A stretch of 64,000 nucleotides of DNA, taken from Alphaproteobacteria bacterium. Lineage in GTDB: Bacteria; Pseudomonadota; Alphaproteobacteria; Rickettsiales; JABSSG01. The DNA is taken from positions 124,001-188,000 of the forward strand of contig JAUHXQ010000002.1 in NCBI GenBank assembly GCA_030426905.1. Reading direction: 5' to 3'. The notes under the pieces were generated by a model. It was given only the letters and a program-made list of their open reading frames with translations, did no database searches and had not been told where the DNA came from. Shown here one piece after another: positions 45,040 to 54,844 of this stretch. The stretch's first letter is position 1, and every line of letters begins with the position of its first letter. The translations under genes and the position numbers were made by a program.

Positions 45040-45961
45040 ATACTTCACTTTTATATATTTCAATTATTTTGTCTAGCATATTTAATGCTTCTTTTCTTGA
45101 TCTCTGGAAAGTATTACGACCAATAATCGACCCATTTCCTCCACCTTCTCTAATTGCTTTAGCTTCATTATATATATCATCCAAGTCTTTGCTTGGTCCT
45201 CCAGAAAATATTACTACACGCTTACCATTAAAGCAGCTTTGCTTAACATGTTTCACTCTATTTTCTAAAGTAGATTTGTCGATATTATCGTATATTTTTT
45301 TTGCAGCTTCTAGCTCTATATGTTCTGTTGGCAATTTTACCTTAACGATATGCGCTCCTAAAAGACAAGCCATATGTGCTGAATATGCGCAAATATCAAG
45401 AGCAGTTTCTCCTGCTTTAGATAAATTTCCTCCACGAGGATAAGACCACATCACCACTGCAAGTCCATAATACTTAGCCTCAAGAGCCAAATCCTTAATT
45501 TGCTGAGCCATTTCGTCAAAATTATCTGACCCAGGGTATATAGTAAAGCCGATTGCAGAACACCCCAATCTTAGTGCGTCTGATACTGATGAAGTGATAG
45601 CTTGATGCGGTTGATTATTTGAAGTTTTTAAAGAATTAGAGCTATTCATTTTCAAAATTAGAGGAATTTGACCAGCAAAATGGTTAGCGCCTAATTCCAA
45701 CATACCTAGAGGTGCAGCATAGGCACTTAATCCAGCGTCTATTGCTAAAGAATAGTGATACATAGGATCATATCCTTCAGGATTTGCTGCAAAGCTCCTT
45801 GCCGGACCATGTTCAAAACCCTGATCCACAGGAAGAATGACCATTTTCCCAGTTCCTCCTAATCTTCCGTGCATTAATAGACGAGCTAAATTAGCTTTAG
45901 TTCCAGGACAATCGCTTTCATAATTTTCAAGTATATTTTTTACTGTATCAGTGATTTTCAT
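45032..45961 (-). CDS. fbaB: Class I fructose-bisphosphate aldolase (DhnA/FbaB type)
   Basis: 309 residues, Schiff-base aldolase of the DeoC/FbaB superfamily. Blocks seen: P-V-D-Q-G-F-E-H-G-P-A-R-S-F, H-I-V-K-V-K-L-P-T with the Schiff-base lysine region, and V-I-F-S-G-G-P-S-K and G-G-N-G-S-I-I-G-R-N (phosphate binding). It may work in gluconeogenic or lipid-precursor direction, since full glycolysis is usually missing in Rickettsiales. Overlaps mscS at its 3' end. Confidence 0.9.
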   Translation of the reverse strand: MKITDTVKNILENYESDCPGTKANLARLLMHGRLGGTGKMVILPVDQGFEHGPARSFAANPEGYDPMYHYSLAIDAGLSAYAAPLGMLELGANHFAGQIPLILKMNSSNSLKTSNNQPHQAITSSVSDALRLGCSAIGFTIYPGSDNFDEMAQQIKDLALEAKYYGLAVVMWSYPRGGNLSKAGETALDICAYSAHMACLLGAHIVKVKLPTEHIELEAAKKIYDNIDKSTLENRVKHVKQSCFNGKRVVIFSGGPSKDLDDIYNEAKAIREGGGNGSIIGRNTFQRSRKEALNMLDKIIEIYKSEVYA

Positions 45962-45980
45962 AATTTATATTATTCATTAA

Positions 45981-46451
45981 TTAAGTTATAATCTTTAATT
46001 CTTCTAGTACTTTACTTACATGGTCTTTAACAGAAACTTTACGCCATATTTTCCTAATAATACCTTTGGTATCGATTAAAAATGTAGATCTTTCAATTCC
46101 CATATACTTACGTCCATACATTGATTTTTCTTTCCAAACATCATAAATTTCACATGTTTTTCCATTATGATCCGACGCTAAAATAAAAGGCAAGCTTAAT
46201 TTTTTCTTAAAACTATCATGGCTTTTTAAGCTATCCTTTGATACACCTATGATAATTGTATTATGATCATCAAAATCTTTAATATGATCCTTAAAATCAT
46301 TAGCTTCAGCAGTACAACCAGATGTATTATCCTTAGGATAAAAATATAACACTATATTTTTTCCTTCGTAACTATTTAATTTTAATTGCTTTTCTCCTTC
46401 ATATATTAAATCTACTTCGGGAGCAAGCATTCCAGTACTTACTACTACCAT
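45981..46451 (-). CDS. bcp: Thiol peroxidase Bcp/PrxQ
   Basis: Thioredoxin-dependent peroxidase. 156 residues. Peroxidatic Cys in Y-F-Y-P-K-D-N-T-S-G-C-T-A-E-A. The resolving Cys five residues later of many PrxQ proteins is absent (Ala-Asn-Asp-Phe follows), so this is a one-Cys or atypical form; a later Cys (H-N-G-K-T-C-E-I-Y) could substitute. The R-S-T-F-L-I-D block is present. Followed by fba after 19 bp; divergent from xseA. Confidence 0.93.
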   Translation of the reverse strand: MVVVSTGMLAPEVDLIYEGEKQLKLNSYEGKNIVLYFYPKDNTSGCTAEANDFKDHIKDFDDHNTIIIGVSKDSLKSHDSFKKKLSLPFILASDHNGKTCEIYDVWKEKSMYGRKYMGIERSTFLIDTKGIIRKIWRKVSVKDHVSKVLEELKIIT

Positions 46452-46568
46452 ATAATGCCTCCATATATAAAAACTAGTTAAAATTTATATCTAAAACTCT
46501 TTATATTCAAGTATATTTAGTGAATTTAATGTTGATATTTCAATGATCAGTAAATAGAATCACTAATT

Positions 46569-47939
46569 ATGGTACATAATACAAACCCTCAGCCGTTATC
46601 TTTTACAGAGTACAAAGACTCCGCCCCTACTGAGTATACGGTAAGCCAGCTCTCTGCTTTTATTAAAAAAGCTGTAGAGGATAATTTAGGATTCGTCAGA
46701 GTAAAAGGCGAAGTATCTGGACTAAAAATTGCTCCATCTGGCCATGTTTATTTTAACTTGAAAGACAATAATGCTGTGCTAGCAGCTGTATGTTGGAAAA
46801 ATTCATATAACTCTCTAAAATACAAGCCAGAAGAAGGGCTAGAGGTAATATGCAGTGGTTCCATTACAACTTACGCTGGTCAATCAAAATACCAGATGAT
46901 AGTACAAAATATTAATCCTGCAGGCATTGGTGCTTTAATGGCATTACTTGAAAAAAGAAAGCAACAATTCCAAAAAGAAGGGTTATTCGACAAATCACAC
47001 AAGAAGCCTTTGCCTTTTTTTCCACAAACTATTGGAGTTATCACTTCACCTACTGGAGCAGTAATCCAAGATATTCTACATAGAATCAGTGACAGATTTC
47101 CTACAAGAGTTCTTTTATGGCCAGTATTAGTACAAGGCAGTGACTCAGCACAACAAATTACTCAAGCTATATATGGGTTTAATAACATTGGTGAAAATAG
47201 CAATATCCCAAAACCTGATGTTATTATTGTTGCACGCGGAGGAGGATCAATTGAGGATTTATGGTCATTTAACGAGGAAATTGTTGTAAGAGCAGCTTTT
47301 AACTCGCAGATACCGATAATATCTGCTGTAGGTCATGAAACTGACACAACACTCATAGATCATGTTGCTGATATTAGAGCCCCAACTCCAACAGCAGCTG
47401 CTGAGCTGGCAGTACCAGTAAAACGAGAATTAGCTTTTAATTTGGCAGAACTTGAAAAAAGAATGCAATACGCTATTAAACGCATTATGGACAATTACAA
47501 AGAGACTCTAGAATCTTTTAAACATTTATTACCTAACCTACAATCTAGTATTGATTTTCAAACTCAAAGACTTGATGAGATAAATATACGCATGGTTAAC
47601 TCGTTCTCTTTATATCAAAATAATATGTTAAATCAACTTGATAGTATTACAGCTAAAATTACATCCCCAAAATCATATTTACAAATGATATCGAGTAATC
47701 TTGAATTTAAGTTTATTGAGCTAAATAGATCAGTAAATCAGCTAATAATTGCAAAGCAGCATGAATTAGAATTAGCAATAAAATTGCTTCACTCCTATGA
47801 CTATAAAAATACACTAAGAAGAGGTTTTGCAATTATTAGAAACAAAGAAAATAATATCATAAAATCCTCAAAAACTGAAGCAAAACAAGATGTTTCCATA
47901 GAATTTTGCGATGGTACAAGGCAAGGAATTATTAATTAA
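46569..47939 (+). CDS. xseA: Exodeoxyribonuclease VII large subunit
   Basis: 456 residues. N-terminal OB domain (V-S-Q-L-S-A-F-I-K-K and V-K-G-E-V-S-G), catalytic region with G-V-I-T-S-P-T-G-A-V-I-Q-D-I, V-A-R-G-G-G-S-I-E-D-L-W-S-F-N-E and S-A-V-G-H-E-T-D, then a long coiled-coil. The P-T-A-A-A-E-L-A motif is typical. It degrades single-stranded DNA with the small subunit XseB; I do not see xseB next to it, since the next ORF is unlike XseB. Confidence 0.95.
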   Translation: MVHNTNPQPLSFTEYKDSAPTEYTVSQLSAFIKKAVEDNLGFVRVKGEVSGLKIAPSGHVYFNLKDNNAVLAAVCWKNSYNSLKYKPEEGLEVICSGSITTYAGQSKYQMIVQNINPAGIGALMALLEKRKQQFQKEGLFDKSHKKPLPFFPQTIGVITSPTGAVIQDILHRISDRFPTRVLLWPVLVQGSDSAQQITQAIYGFNNIGENSNIPKPDVIIVARGGGSIEDLWSFNEEIVVRAAFNSQIPIISAVGHETDTTLIDHVADIRAPTPTAAAELAVPVKRELAFNLAELEKRMQYAIKRIMDNYKETLESFKHLLPNLQSSIDFQTQRLDEINIRMVNSFSLYQNNMLNQLDSITAKITSPKSYLQMISSNLEFKFIELNRSVNQLIIAKQHELELAIKLLHSYDYKNTLRRGFAIIRNKENNIIKSSKTEAKQDVSIEFCDGTRQGIIN

Positions 47940-48000
47940 ATTTGTAGCAACCAGTTTATAATATGGTATTATTATCAATTAATAAAACTCTCTAATATTT

Positions 48001-48273
48001 ATGTCTTGCAGTGAAAAAGAACTAAAAAGATTGGATAATACTCTCGCAAAGCTTAGTGAGCTTATAGATGAAATGTCTAATAAAGTAAAAATAAATTATG
48101 AACACAGCTTAAATCATATAGAAAACTTAAATAAACAGTTGCAAAAAGAAAATAATTTGTTAAAAGAACAGTTGTTTGCAGCAATCGCCAATATGAATAA
48201 CCTTAAAAATAAGAATCATATAATCTATGAAGATTTAGATGAAATTATTGAAGAACTAGAAAAATTAAAATGA
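48001..48273 (+). CDS. Small coiled-coil protein upstream of zapA (DUF4164-like)
   Basis: 90 residues, helical throughout with heptad pattern (L-A-K-L-S-E-L-I-D-E-M, then I-E-N-L-N-K-Q-L-Q-K-E). In alphaproteobacteria a short DUF4164 coiled-coil gene often precedes zapA, which fits; the sequence alone is too simple to confirm. Not XseB by motif. Starts 61 bp after xseA. Confidence 0.65.
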   Translation: MSCSEKELKRLDNTLAKLSELIDEMSNKVKINYEHSLNHIENLNKQLQKENNLLKEQLFAAIANMNNLKNKNHIIYEDLDEIIEELEKLK

Positions 48274-48287
48274 TAAATTATTGTTAA

Positions 48288-48629
48288 ATGGCTACGATAG
48301 AAATAAGTATTAAAGACAATATACACCGTATTGCTTGCAACGATGGAGAGGAAGATCACCTAAAATACTTAGTGTCAAAATTTAATACTCAAATTATAGA
48401 GCTAACACAAGCATTACCTAATGCTGATGATAAAACATTATATTTAATTGCTGGACTTACATTGATAGATAAGCTAGAAGAAATAGAGAAAAATAATAAA
48501 TTAATTAAAACAAAAAGTAATAATGTACCGTACGACCAAAGTGCTATTACGTCTAATGATACATCTGAATTTATAAATAATGTTACCAATAAACTAGAAA
48601 AACTAATACAAAAACTCGAAAAAAAATAA
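48288..48629 (+). CDS. zapA: Cell division protein ZapA
   Basis: FtsZ-ring stabiliser. 113 residues. The N-terminal strand pair (I-E-I-S-I-K-D-N-I-H-R-I-A-C) and L-K-Y-L-V-S-K-F-N-T-Q-I match ZapA, as does L-Y-L-I-A-G-L-T-L-I-D-K-L before a C-terminal coiled coil. Short spacing on both sides (14-15 bp) puts it in one unit with the small ORF and ispA. Confidence 0.85.
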   Translation: MATIEISIKDNIHRIACNDGEEDHLKYLVSKFNTQIIELTQALPNADDKTLYLIAGLTLIDKLEEIEKNNKLIKTKSNNVPYDQSAITSNDTSEFINNVTNKLEKLIQKLEKK

Positions 48630-48644
48630 AAGATTATAAAAATT

Positions 48645-49538
48645 ATGAAATTAGCAGAAAAAACGACTGAACTTAAAGACGCAAATAGATTTGAAGGACT
48701 ACTAAAAGACACAGCAGCTCTTGTAGATCAGGAAATTAATAGATTATTACCAAGAGATAACTCTATTCTTACTCAAGCTATGCGCTACTCCTGCTTAGAG
48801 TTAAAAGGGAAAAAAATTCGTCCATTTTTACTAATAGAAACAGCAAAAATACTTGGTATAGAGTTTAAAGATATCATTCAAATCGCGGCAGCAATAGAAT
48901 TAATACATGTATATACTTTGATACATGATGACCTACCATCAATGGACAACGATGATTTCAGACGCGGTAAACCAAGTTGCCACAAAAAATTCGATGAAGC
49001 AACTGCAATATTAGCTGGAAATGCATTATTAATTTATGCGTTTGAAATTATTACTCAATGTAACCATATACCGCTAAGTAATAGAATGTCTATTATAGCA
49101 ACTCTAACAAATACTATAGGATTCAATGGAACCATTAAAGGACAGCATTATGATATTGAATTCAAGTCAAAACAAGTATCAGAAGATGAATTAATAAATC
49201 TTCATACTTTAAAAACCAGTAAACTTATAAGCTTTGCTTGTGTTGCTGCTACTTTGGTAGTAAATTGTTCTGAGAAAGCAAGAATATCTATCGAAAATTT
49301 CGCAAAAAATTTAGGTCTAATCTTTCAAATCACCGACGATATCTTAGACTCAATAGAAAATACTGATAACAATACAACTAAGCATGAATGTAATATAGTT
49401 AATATTCTTGGTCAGAAAAGAACTGAAGAAATATTGCATGATTTGCTGAACAATGCTATAGTTTCCCTTGAAATATTCGGCCCTAGAGCAAATACTTTAA
49501 AGGCTCTAATAAATTTTGTTCTAAATAGAAAATCTTAA
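48645..49538 (+). CDS. ispA: Farnesyl diphosphate synthase (polyprenyl synthetase)
   Basis: Condenses IPP and DMAPP to GPP/FPP. 297 residues. First Asp-rich motif D-D-L-P-S-M-D-N-D-D-F-R-R-G and second F-Q-I-T-D-D-I-L-D, with G-K-K-I-R-P-F-L-L near the start. The F-A-R-M-type chain-length residues upstream of the first motif (E-L-I-H-V-Y-T-L) fit short-chain products. Works downstream of IspDF. Confidence 0.93.
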   Translation: MKLAEKTTELKDANRFEGLLKDTAALVDQEINRLLPRDNSILTQAMRYSCLELKGKKIRPFLLIETAKILGIEFKDIIQIAAAIELIHVYTLIHDDLPSMDNDDFRRGKPSCHKKFDEATAILAGNALLIYAFEIITQCNHIPLSNRMSIIATLTNTIGFNGTIKGQHYDIEFKSKQVSEDELINLHTLKTSKLISFACVAATLVVNCSEKARISIENFAKNLGLIFQITDDILDSIENTDNNTTKHECNIVNILGQKRTEEILHDLLNNAIVSLEIFGPRANTLKALINFVLNRKS

Positions 49539-49568
49539 TCAGTAATTCTAACCTCGGAATAATAACAA

Positions 49569-50897
49569 ATGTCTAAGGATCTTTATATCAAAACCTATGG
49601 CTGTCAAATGAACGTTTACGATTCAATCAAAATAGGTGACTTACTCAAGCCTTTTGGTTTTCGTATTACAGACTCTATGCAAAATGCAGACATGGTTGTT
49701 TTAAACACTTGCAACGTTAGAGAAAAAGCTGCTGAAAAAATGTATTCAGAGTTAGGTAGAATCAAGAAAATCAAAAATAAGTCAGCTAAAAATATGATCA
49801 TTGCAATAGCAGGATGCGTAGGACAAGCTGAAGGAAAAGAAATTTTCAAACGTGCTCCTTGGGTGGATATAGTAGTTGGACCACAGTCATACCAAACTTT
49901 ACCAGAATTACTTATTCAGCTGGAGAGAGAAAAAAAACATGTTTTAAATCTAGATTTTATTCAAGATAGTAAGTTTGATGATTTACCAGAATCGCAAAAA
50001 CCTCAAGGCGTATCTGCTTTTCTTTCAATACAAGAAGGATGTGATAAATTTTGTAAATTCTGCTGCGTTCCTTATACTAGGGGTGCAGAATTCTCAAGAA
50101 CAGTAGAGCAAATATATAGAGAAGCCTTACATCTATCATCTCAAGGAAGCAAGGAAATAACTTTATTAGGGCAAAACGTAAATGCATATCATGGTTTAAA
50201 TTACCGAAATGAAAGCACCTCCCTCGCTCAGCTAATAGCATATATAGCAAAAATTGAGCCTATAAAAAGAATTAGATATACCACCTCTCATCCTATTGAT
50301 ATGACGGATGATTTAATCGAAGCACACGGCACAATACCTAAATTAATGCCTTTTCTACATCTTCCTGTACAGTCGGGTTCTGATAAAATATTAAAACATA
50401 TGAACCGCAAACATGATGTCAACCAATATCTAACAATTATAAAAAAGCTAAAAAAAGCTAAGGAAGATATTCTCTTTTCTTCAGATTTTATAGTAGGCTA
50501 CCCAGGAGAAACAGAAGAAGATTTCAATAACACGCTGCAATTAGTAAAAGAGGTAAAATTTGCACAATCATACTCTTTTAAATATAGCCCTAGACCTGGC
50601 ACCCCTGCTTCTATTTTGCCGCAAATTGATGAAAATATAAAAAACGAACGTCTATATCTTTTGCAAGAATTACTATCTACACAACAAAGACAGTGTAATG
50701 AAAAATTCTTAGGTAAGACTATTAAGGTATTGATAGAAAAAGAAGGTAAGCATAAAAATCAATTCATTGGTCGCAGCGAATATATGCAAGCAGTCAGCTT
50801 GTATTCTAGTAAAGACAATTTAGGGGAAGTAGTAGATGTTAAAGTGGATAAAGTTTTTTCTAATAGCTTAGGAGGACAAATTATATCTAAAACATAA
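49569..50897 (+). CDS. miaB: tRNA-2-methylthio-N6-dimethylallyladenosine synthase MiaB
   Basis: Radical-SAM methylthiotransferase acting on i6A37 in tRNA. 442 residues. [19 protein letters not shown], radical-[11 protein letters not shown] followed by C-V-P-Y-T-R-G, G-Q-N-V-N-A-Y, and a C-terminal TRAM domain. The C-N-V-R-E and Q-M-N signatures separate it from MtaB (also present). Its FPP-synthase neighbour ispA supplies the isoprenoid precursor route for i6A. Confidence 0.96.
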   Translation: MSKDLYIKTYGCQMNVYDSIKIGDLLKPFGFRITDSMQNADMVVLNTCNVREKAAEKMYSELGRIKKIKNKSAKNMIIAIAGCVGQAEGKEIFKRAPWVDIVVGPQSYQTLPELLIQLEREKKHVLNLDFIQDSKFDDLPESQKPQGVSAFLSIQEGCDKFCKFCCVPYTRGAEFSRTVEQIYREALHLSSQGSKEITLLGQNVNAYHGLNYRNESTSLAQLIAYIAKIEPIKRIRYTTSHPIDMTDDLIEAHGTIPKLMPFLHLPVQSGSDKILKHMNRKHDVNQYLTIIKKLKKAKEDILFSSDFIVGYPGETEEDFNNTLQLVKEVKFAQSYSFKYSPRPGTPASILPQIDENIKNERLYLLQELLSTQQRQCNEKFLGKTIKVLIEKEGKHKNQFIGRSEYMQAVSLYSSKDNLGEVVDVKVDKVFSNSLGGQIISKT

Positions 50898-50929
50898 ACT
50901 AATTTAATGGAGGAGGTTAGATACGTTTT

Positions 50930-52432
50930 ATGCTATCACAAGTTAATACATTAACTTTTTCAGGTATTAACATCTCGGATGTACAAATACAGTGCCAAAT
51001 TTCATCGGGAATGCCATCTTTTAATATTGTTGGACTACCTGATAAGATCATTGCTGAATCGAAGGAGAGAGTCAGGGCTGCCTTACATTCTATTGCGTTA
51101 GAGTTACCTGCAAAAAGAATTGTTGTCAATTTATCCCCAGCGGATTTAATGAAAGAAGGCAGCCATTTTGACTTAGCAATTGCTTCATGCATATTAATTG
51201 GAATGAATATTCTTCCTCGAGAAGAAATGCAAAAATATCTGATTATCGGAGAACTTGCATTAGATGGAAATATTTTACCAGTAAACGGAGCTTTACCTGC
51301 AGCAATTGGAGCTAATCATCGGAATTTAGGATTAATCTGCCCTTTCTTCAACGGTCCAGAAGCAGCATGGTCTGGTAACGAAGACATTTTAGCTCCTAAA
51401 AATCTCATTTCAATGATTAATCATTTTAAAGGAATACAAATTCTTGCTGCCCCTAAAGTAAAAACACCCAGTGCTGAAAATATTTATCCAGATCTCAAAG
51501 ATATTATTGGTCAGGAGACAGCCAAAAGGGCGCTTGAAATTGCTGCTGCAGGTGGACATAATATGCTTATGATTGGCAGTCCTGGTTCTGGAAAATCAAT
51601 GCTTGCTCAGCGTATAAATGGTATTCTACCTCCGATGAATGCTGAAGAAATACTTGAAACCAGCATGATTTATAGTGTCGCTGGAGAAATTAAAAACGGT
51701 AAACTACATCAGCAAAGACCCTTTAGAGCTCCACATCATTCTAGCTCTATGGTTGCTATGGTCGGCGGGGGACACAGCAAGAAAATTTTGCCAGGAGAAA
51801 TATCTTTAGCTACTAATGGTATACTATTTCTAGATGAGTTTCCTGAATTCCCAAGAAATGTCATTGAGTCACTTAGACAACCTCTGGAAAATAAAAAAAT
51901 CATGATTTCACGTGCAAATTCTAGTGTGTTTTATCCCGCAAAATTTCAACTAATAGCAGCAATGAATCATTGTAAATGCGGTAATTTTACCAACGCTAAC
52001 AAAACTTGTAATAAAGCTCCTAGATGCGCTATAGATTATCAAAATAAGGTATCGGGACCAATTTTAGATCGCATAGATATAATAATTGAAGTTAATGGAC
52101 AACCCAAATACCCATTAGAGCCAACGTCTAACAATGAAACATCACAAATAATTGCAAAACGCGTTGCTTCATCCCGGGAAATACAAATGGAAAGATATTC
52201 CAACCATTTAATCATGACAAATTCAGAGCTAGATGGAGACCTTCTTTATAAATATGCAGCACCGGATGCACAAGCAACAAAACTACTACAAAAATTTGCT
52301 AAAAAAAATAATATTTCTATGCGTAGCTATAACAAAATAATAAAGGTTGCAAGAACAATTGCTGATATGGAAAAATCAACCGCAATAGAAGAAAAACATA
52401 TAGCAGAAACTCTAAGTTACCGTGGTATTTAA
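50930..52432 (+). CDS. comM: ComM/YifB family Mg-chelatase-like AAA+ ATPase
   Basis: 500 residues. N-terminal ChlI-like domain (G-M-P-S-F-N-I-V-G-L-P and N-L-S-P-A-D-L-M-K-E-G), AAA+ core with Walker A G-S-P-G-S-G-K-S-M and Walker B L-F-L-D-E-F-P-E-F, R-P-F-R-A-P-H-H-S-S, and a C-terminal lid. ComM promotes branch migration during natural transformation. AGGAGG lies about 14 bp before the start, a slightly long spacing. Confidence 0.94.
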   Translation: MLSQVNTLTFSGINISDVQIQCQISSGMPSFNIVGLPDKIIAESKERVRAALHSIALELPAKRIVVNLSPADLMKEGSHFDLAIASCILIGMNILPREEMQKYLIIGELALDGNILPVNGALPAAIGANHRNLGLICPFFNGPEAAWSGNEDILAPKNLISMINHFKGIQILAAPKVKTPSAENIYPDLKDIIGQETAKRALEIAAAGGHNMLMIGSPGSGKSMLAQRINGILPPMNAEEILETSMIYSVAGEIKNGKLHQQRPFRAPHHSSSMVAMVGGGHSKKILPGEISLATNGILFLDEFPEFPRNVIESLRQPLENKKIMISRANSSVFYPAKFQLIAAMNHCKCGNFTNANKTCNKAPRCAIDYQNKVSGPILDRIDIIIEVNGQPKYPLEPTSNNETSQIIAKRVASSREIQMERYSNHLIMTNSELDGDLLYKYAAPDAQATKLLQKFAKKNNISMRSYNKIIKVARTIADMEKSTAIEEKHIAETLSYRGI

Positions 52433-52478
52433 ATTAAGGGATTTTTCACGGCAGACAAAATAGATTTAAATGGATTAG

Positions 52479-54227
52479 TTATATCTTCTGATGTCTCCAC
52501 AAATCTGCATAAATTCCTTTTTTCTTGAGTAGGTGGGTATGTCTTCCTTCTTCCGCAATTTTCCCATCGGCAATCACTATTATTCTATCCATATGCTTAA
52601 TCGTAGATAAACGATGGGCAATAGCAATAATAGTTTTATGGTCGTTGCTCAAGATTTCATCAATACTTTGCTGAATGCATTTCTCGGTTTTGCTATCAAG
52701 AGAAGAGGTTGCTTCATCCAGTATCAAAATTGGCGCATTCTTGAGGATTGCTCTTGCGATTGCAACGCGCTGTCTCTGGCCTACAGATATTTTAATTCCT
52801 CTTTCTCCAGCAAGAGTCTGATACCCCTTGGGCAACGTGATAATATGCTCGTGAATATGAGCTTTTTTAGCTGCCTCAATTACTTCTTTGTTAGTAGCAC
52901 TAGGTCTGCTGTATCTAATATTTTCCATCAATGTATTGTGAAACAACATTATATCCTGAGGAATAACTGCAATGTGACTACGCAAGGAATCTGAGGTGAT
53001 ACTGTTAACAGGAACACCATTGATAAGTATTTCTCCTTTGTCTAAATGAAAATATTTAAGTAACAGACTAATTAATGTTGATTTTCCACCTCCAGAATAA
53101 CCAACAATTGCAACTTTTTCTCCTGCTTTTATTTTCAAATTAAATCCTTGAAACACTTTTCTGGTATTATAGGAAAAGTAAATATTTTTAAATTCTATAG
53201 AAATCGAAGCTCGAGCAATGTTTAATGATTTTGCATTAGCCGCATCTTTTACATCATGTTTTGTTTGGATTACATCCATAGCACTATGAAGATCACCTAT
53301 AAGCGCAGAGAAATCCTGAAAGCCTAGCATCATATACCAAATTATTTCTATCAGATAAAACACTATCCCCATGATAAATGCAAAATCACCGATAGAAATG
53401 ATTCCTAACCTACGATGCTCCACCAAAACAAGTAAAGTACCAATAAGCATAATTATGTAGAGTAAACCTTGAACTAAATTAGCAACCATCGCATATTTAT
53501 ACAATTTTACTTGTTTTGGAATAATGGTTGCTTCAATGTTATCATGTACAGTTCTTTTCTCTCTATTACGCGACGAAAAAAGCATTAAAGATAAAATATT
53601 AGAAAATCTATCGGCTACCAAGCCCATCAATTTGTGTCTTGATTTCATTAAACTTGCAGATATTTGCAATAGTATTTTTGCGAAGTAATGAGTTATACCG
53701 CATGTTAATATGCTCCATATTATAATAAAAATCCCTATAGTAGGCTGTACTAGCAAAATTGAAATTGCTGTAACAACGGCTATAATAAACTTCTGTATAA
53801 ATCCAAAGTGAATTGCTTCTTTAATAGTTTTATATCCTATATCTATATCTTTTACTTTACTGGTTAGACTGCCTACAAAATTATCTTGGAAAAATTTATA
53901 TGAATGATTTTGGATATAATCATATGTTCTCACGATAATGTCTTTTCTTACATATGGATCGGATTTCCACTGTGCTATGTTACTCATTCTCCAGCCAAAT
54001 TCATGCAGTAGCTGAGCAAATAAGAAAATACTTATGGGAAACATCAATTCTCTGTAGGAAAAATCTGGTTTCGTGGTTAATATATCAATAGTGAGCTTGA
54101 TACCATAATAAGAGACCGGCATCTGAAATGCAGAAATCAAAGTTGCTGAAAACATTACCACATAATACCACCTATAAGGCTTAATCGACGGCCAGAAGTA
54201 TTTTATATCAGCAAATAACTTTCTCAT
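52479..54227 (-). CDS. ABC exporter (MsbA/multidrug-like, half-transporter)
   Basis: 582 residues: six-TM exporter domain (about 20-310) fused to an ABC domain. Walker A G-Y-S-G-G-G-K-S-T, Q-loop I-P-Q-D, signature I-S-V-G-Q-R-Q-R (Val replaces the second Gly of L-S-G-G-Q), Walker B I-L-I-L-D-E-A-T-S-S-L-D, and A-H-R-L-S-T-I. Substrate could be lipid A core or drugs; sequence does not decide. Near lptE, which would suit a lipid role. Confidence 0.9.
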   Translation of the reverse strand: MRKLFADIKYFWPSIKPYRWYYVVMFSATLISAFQMPVSYYGIKLTIDILTTKPDFSYRELMFPISIFLFAQLLHEFGWRMSNIAQWKSDPYVRKDIIVRTYDYIQNHSYKFFQDNFVGSLTSKVKDIDIGYKTIKEAIHFGFIQKFIIAVVTAISILLVQPTIGIFIIIWSILTCGITHYFAKILLQISASLMKSRHKLMGLVADRFSNILSLMLFSSRNREKRTVHDNIEATIIPKQVKLYKYAMVANLVQGLLYIIMLIGTLLVLVEHRRLGIISIGDFAFIMGIVFYLIEIIWYMMLGFQDFSALIGDLHSAMDVIQTKHDVKDAANAKSLNIARASISIEFKNIYFSYNTRKVFQGFNLKIKAGEKVAIVGYSGGGKSTLISLLLKYFHLDKGEILINGVPVNSITSDSLRSHIAVIPQDIMLFHNTLMENIRYSRPSATNKEVIEAAKKAHIHEHIITLPKGYQTLAGERGIKISVGQRQRVAIARAILKNAPILILDEATSSLDSKTEKCIQQSIDEILSNDHKTIIAIAHRLSTIKHMDRIIVIADGKIAEEGRHTHLLKKKGIYADLWRHQKI

Positions 54228-54328
54228 AACTATCTAGTGTAAATTAAAAACTTGCGGACAGCTATAGTGTATCTACATATTGTAGCATAAAAGAAATTAT
54301 CAATACAAGAAGTGAAGATGAATTACAA

Positions 54329-54841
54329 TCAGTCCTTATTTGCGTATAGTGCTAAAATTACTCGAGATTTAATATTTCTAGCAATATTTTGCATTAGTTC
54401 TTCATATGCTTTTTCGTGTTGCGCAAAAGAAGCATATGGTGAGTCAACTTGTGTAAAGCTAGCTCTTTCTTTAAAATTTCCTCTTTTTACCATTTTACGT
54501 TTTTTAAGATCATAAAGATCAAAACTAACTGTGCCAATTATATTTTTTCTAACCACTGTACTATCTTTTTGAATTAGCAAGTCCTCTTCTGCTTTTGTGA
54601 CAGTAACATTTATTTCAAACATTTGATTAGAAGTAATATGTTTAGGATTTAGTTCATCCTCTAAATATGCACGCAATAAATAAGGTTTTTCTGTGTTAAC
54701 GCGATTAACCTTTATCTTAGAAAGCAAAATTTGTTCTTCTTTATCTAAGTGGTTTAACGGCCTAAAACCACAAGACACAGTAACAAATAATAGCGATAAT
54801 AAAGTGATTATTTTTAAAGTTTTTTTCATCAACACATCCAT
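54329..54841 (-). CDS. lptE: LPS-assembly lipoprotein LptE
   Basis: 170 residues. Lipoprotein signal with lipobox V-S-C near residue 24, followed by G-F-R-P-L as in LptE proteins. LptE plugs LptD in the outer membrane during LPS insertion. The leuS-lptE order is conserved. The family is divergent, so context matters; ATG used is the first of two near the start (M-D-V-L-M-K-K), the second giving a more standard signal. Confidence 0.82.
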   Translation of the reverse strand: MDVLMKKTLKIITLLSLLFVTVSCGFRPLNHLDKEEQILLSKIKVNRVNTEKPYLLRAYLEDELNPKHITSNQMFEINVTVTKAEEDLLIQKDSTVVRKNIIGTVSFDLYDLKKRKMVKRGNFKERASFTQVDSPYASFAQHEKAYEELMQNIARNIKSRVILALYANKD

Positions 54842-54844
54842 AAC

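Noticed and set aside
48001..48273. xseB (exonuclease VII small subunit) after xseA
   Set aside because: The ORF is a plain coiled coil lacking the XseB pattern, and its position before zapA fits a DUF4164-like protein better.
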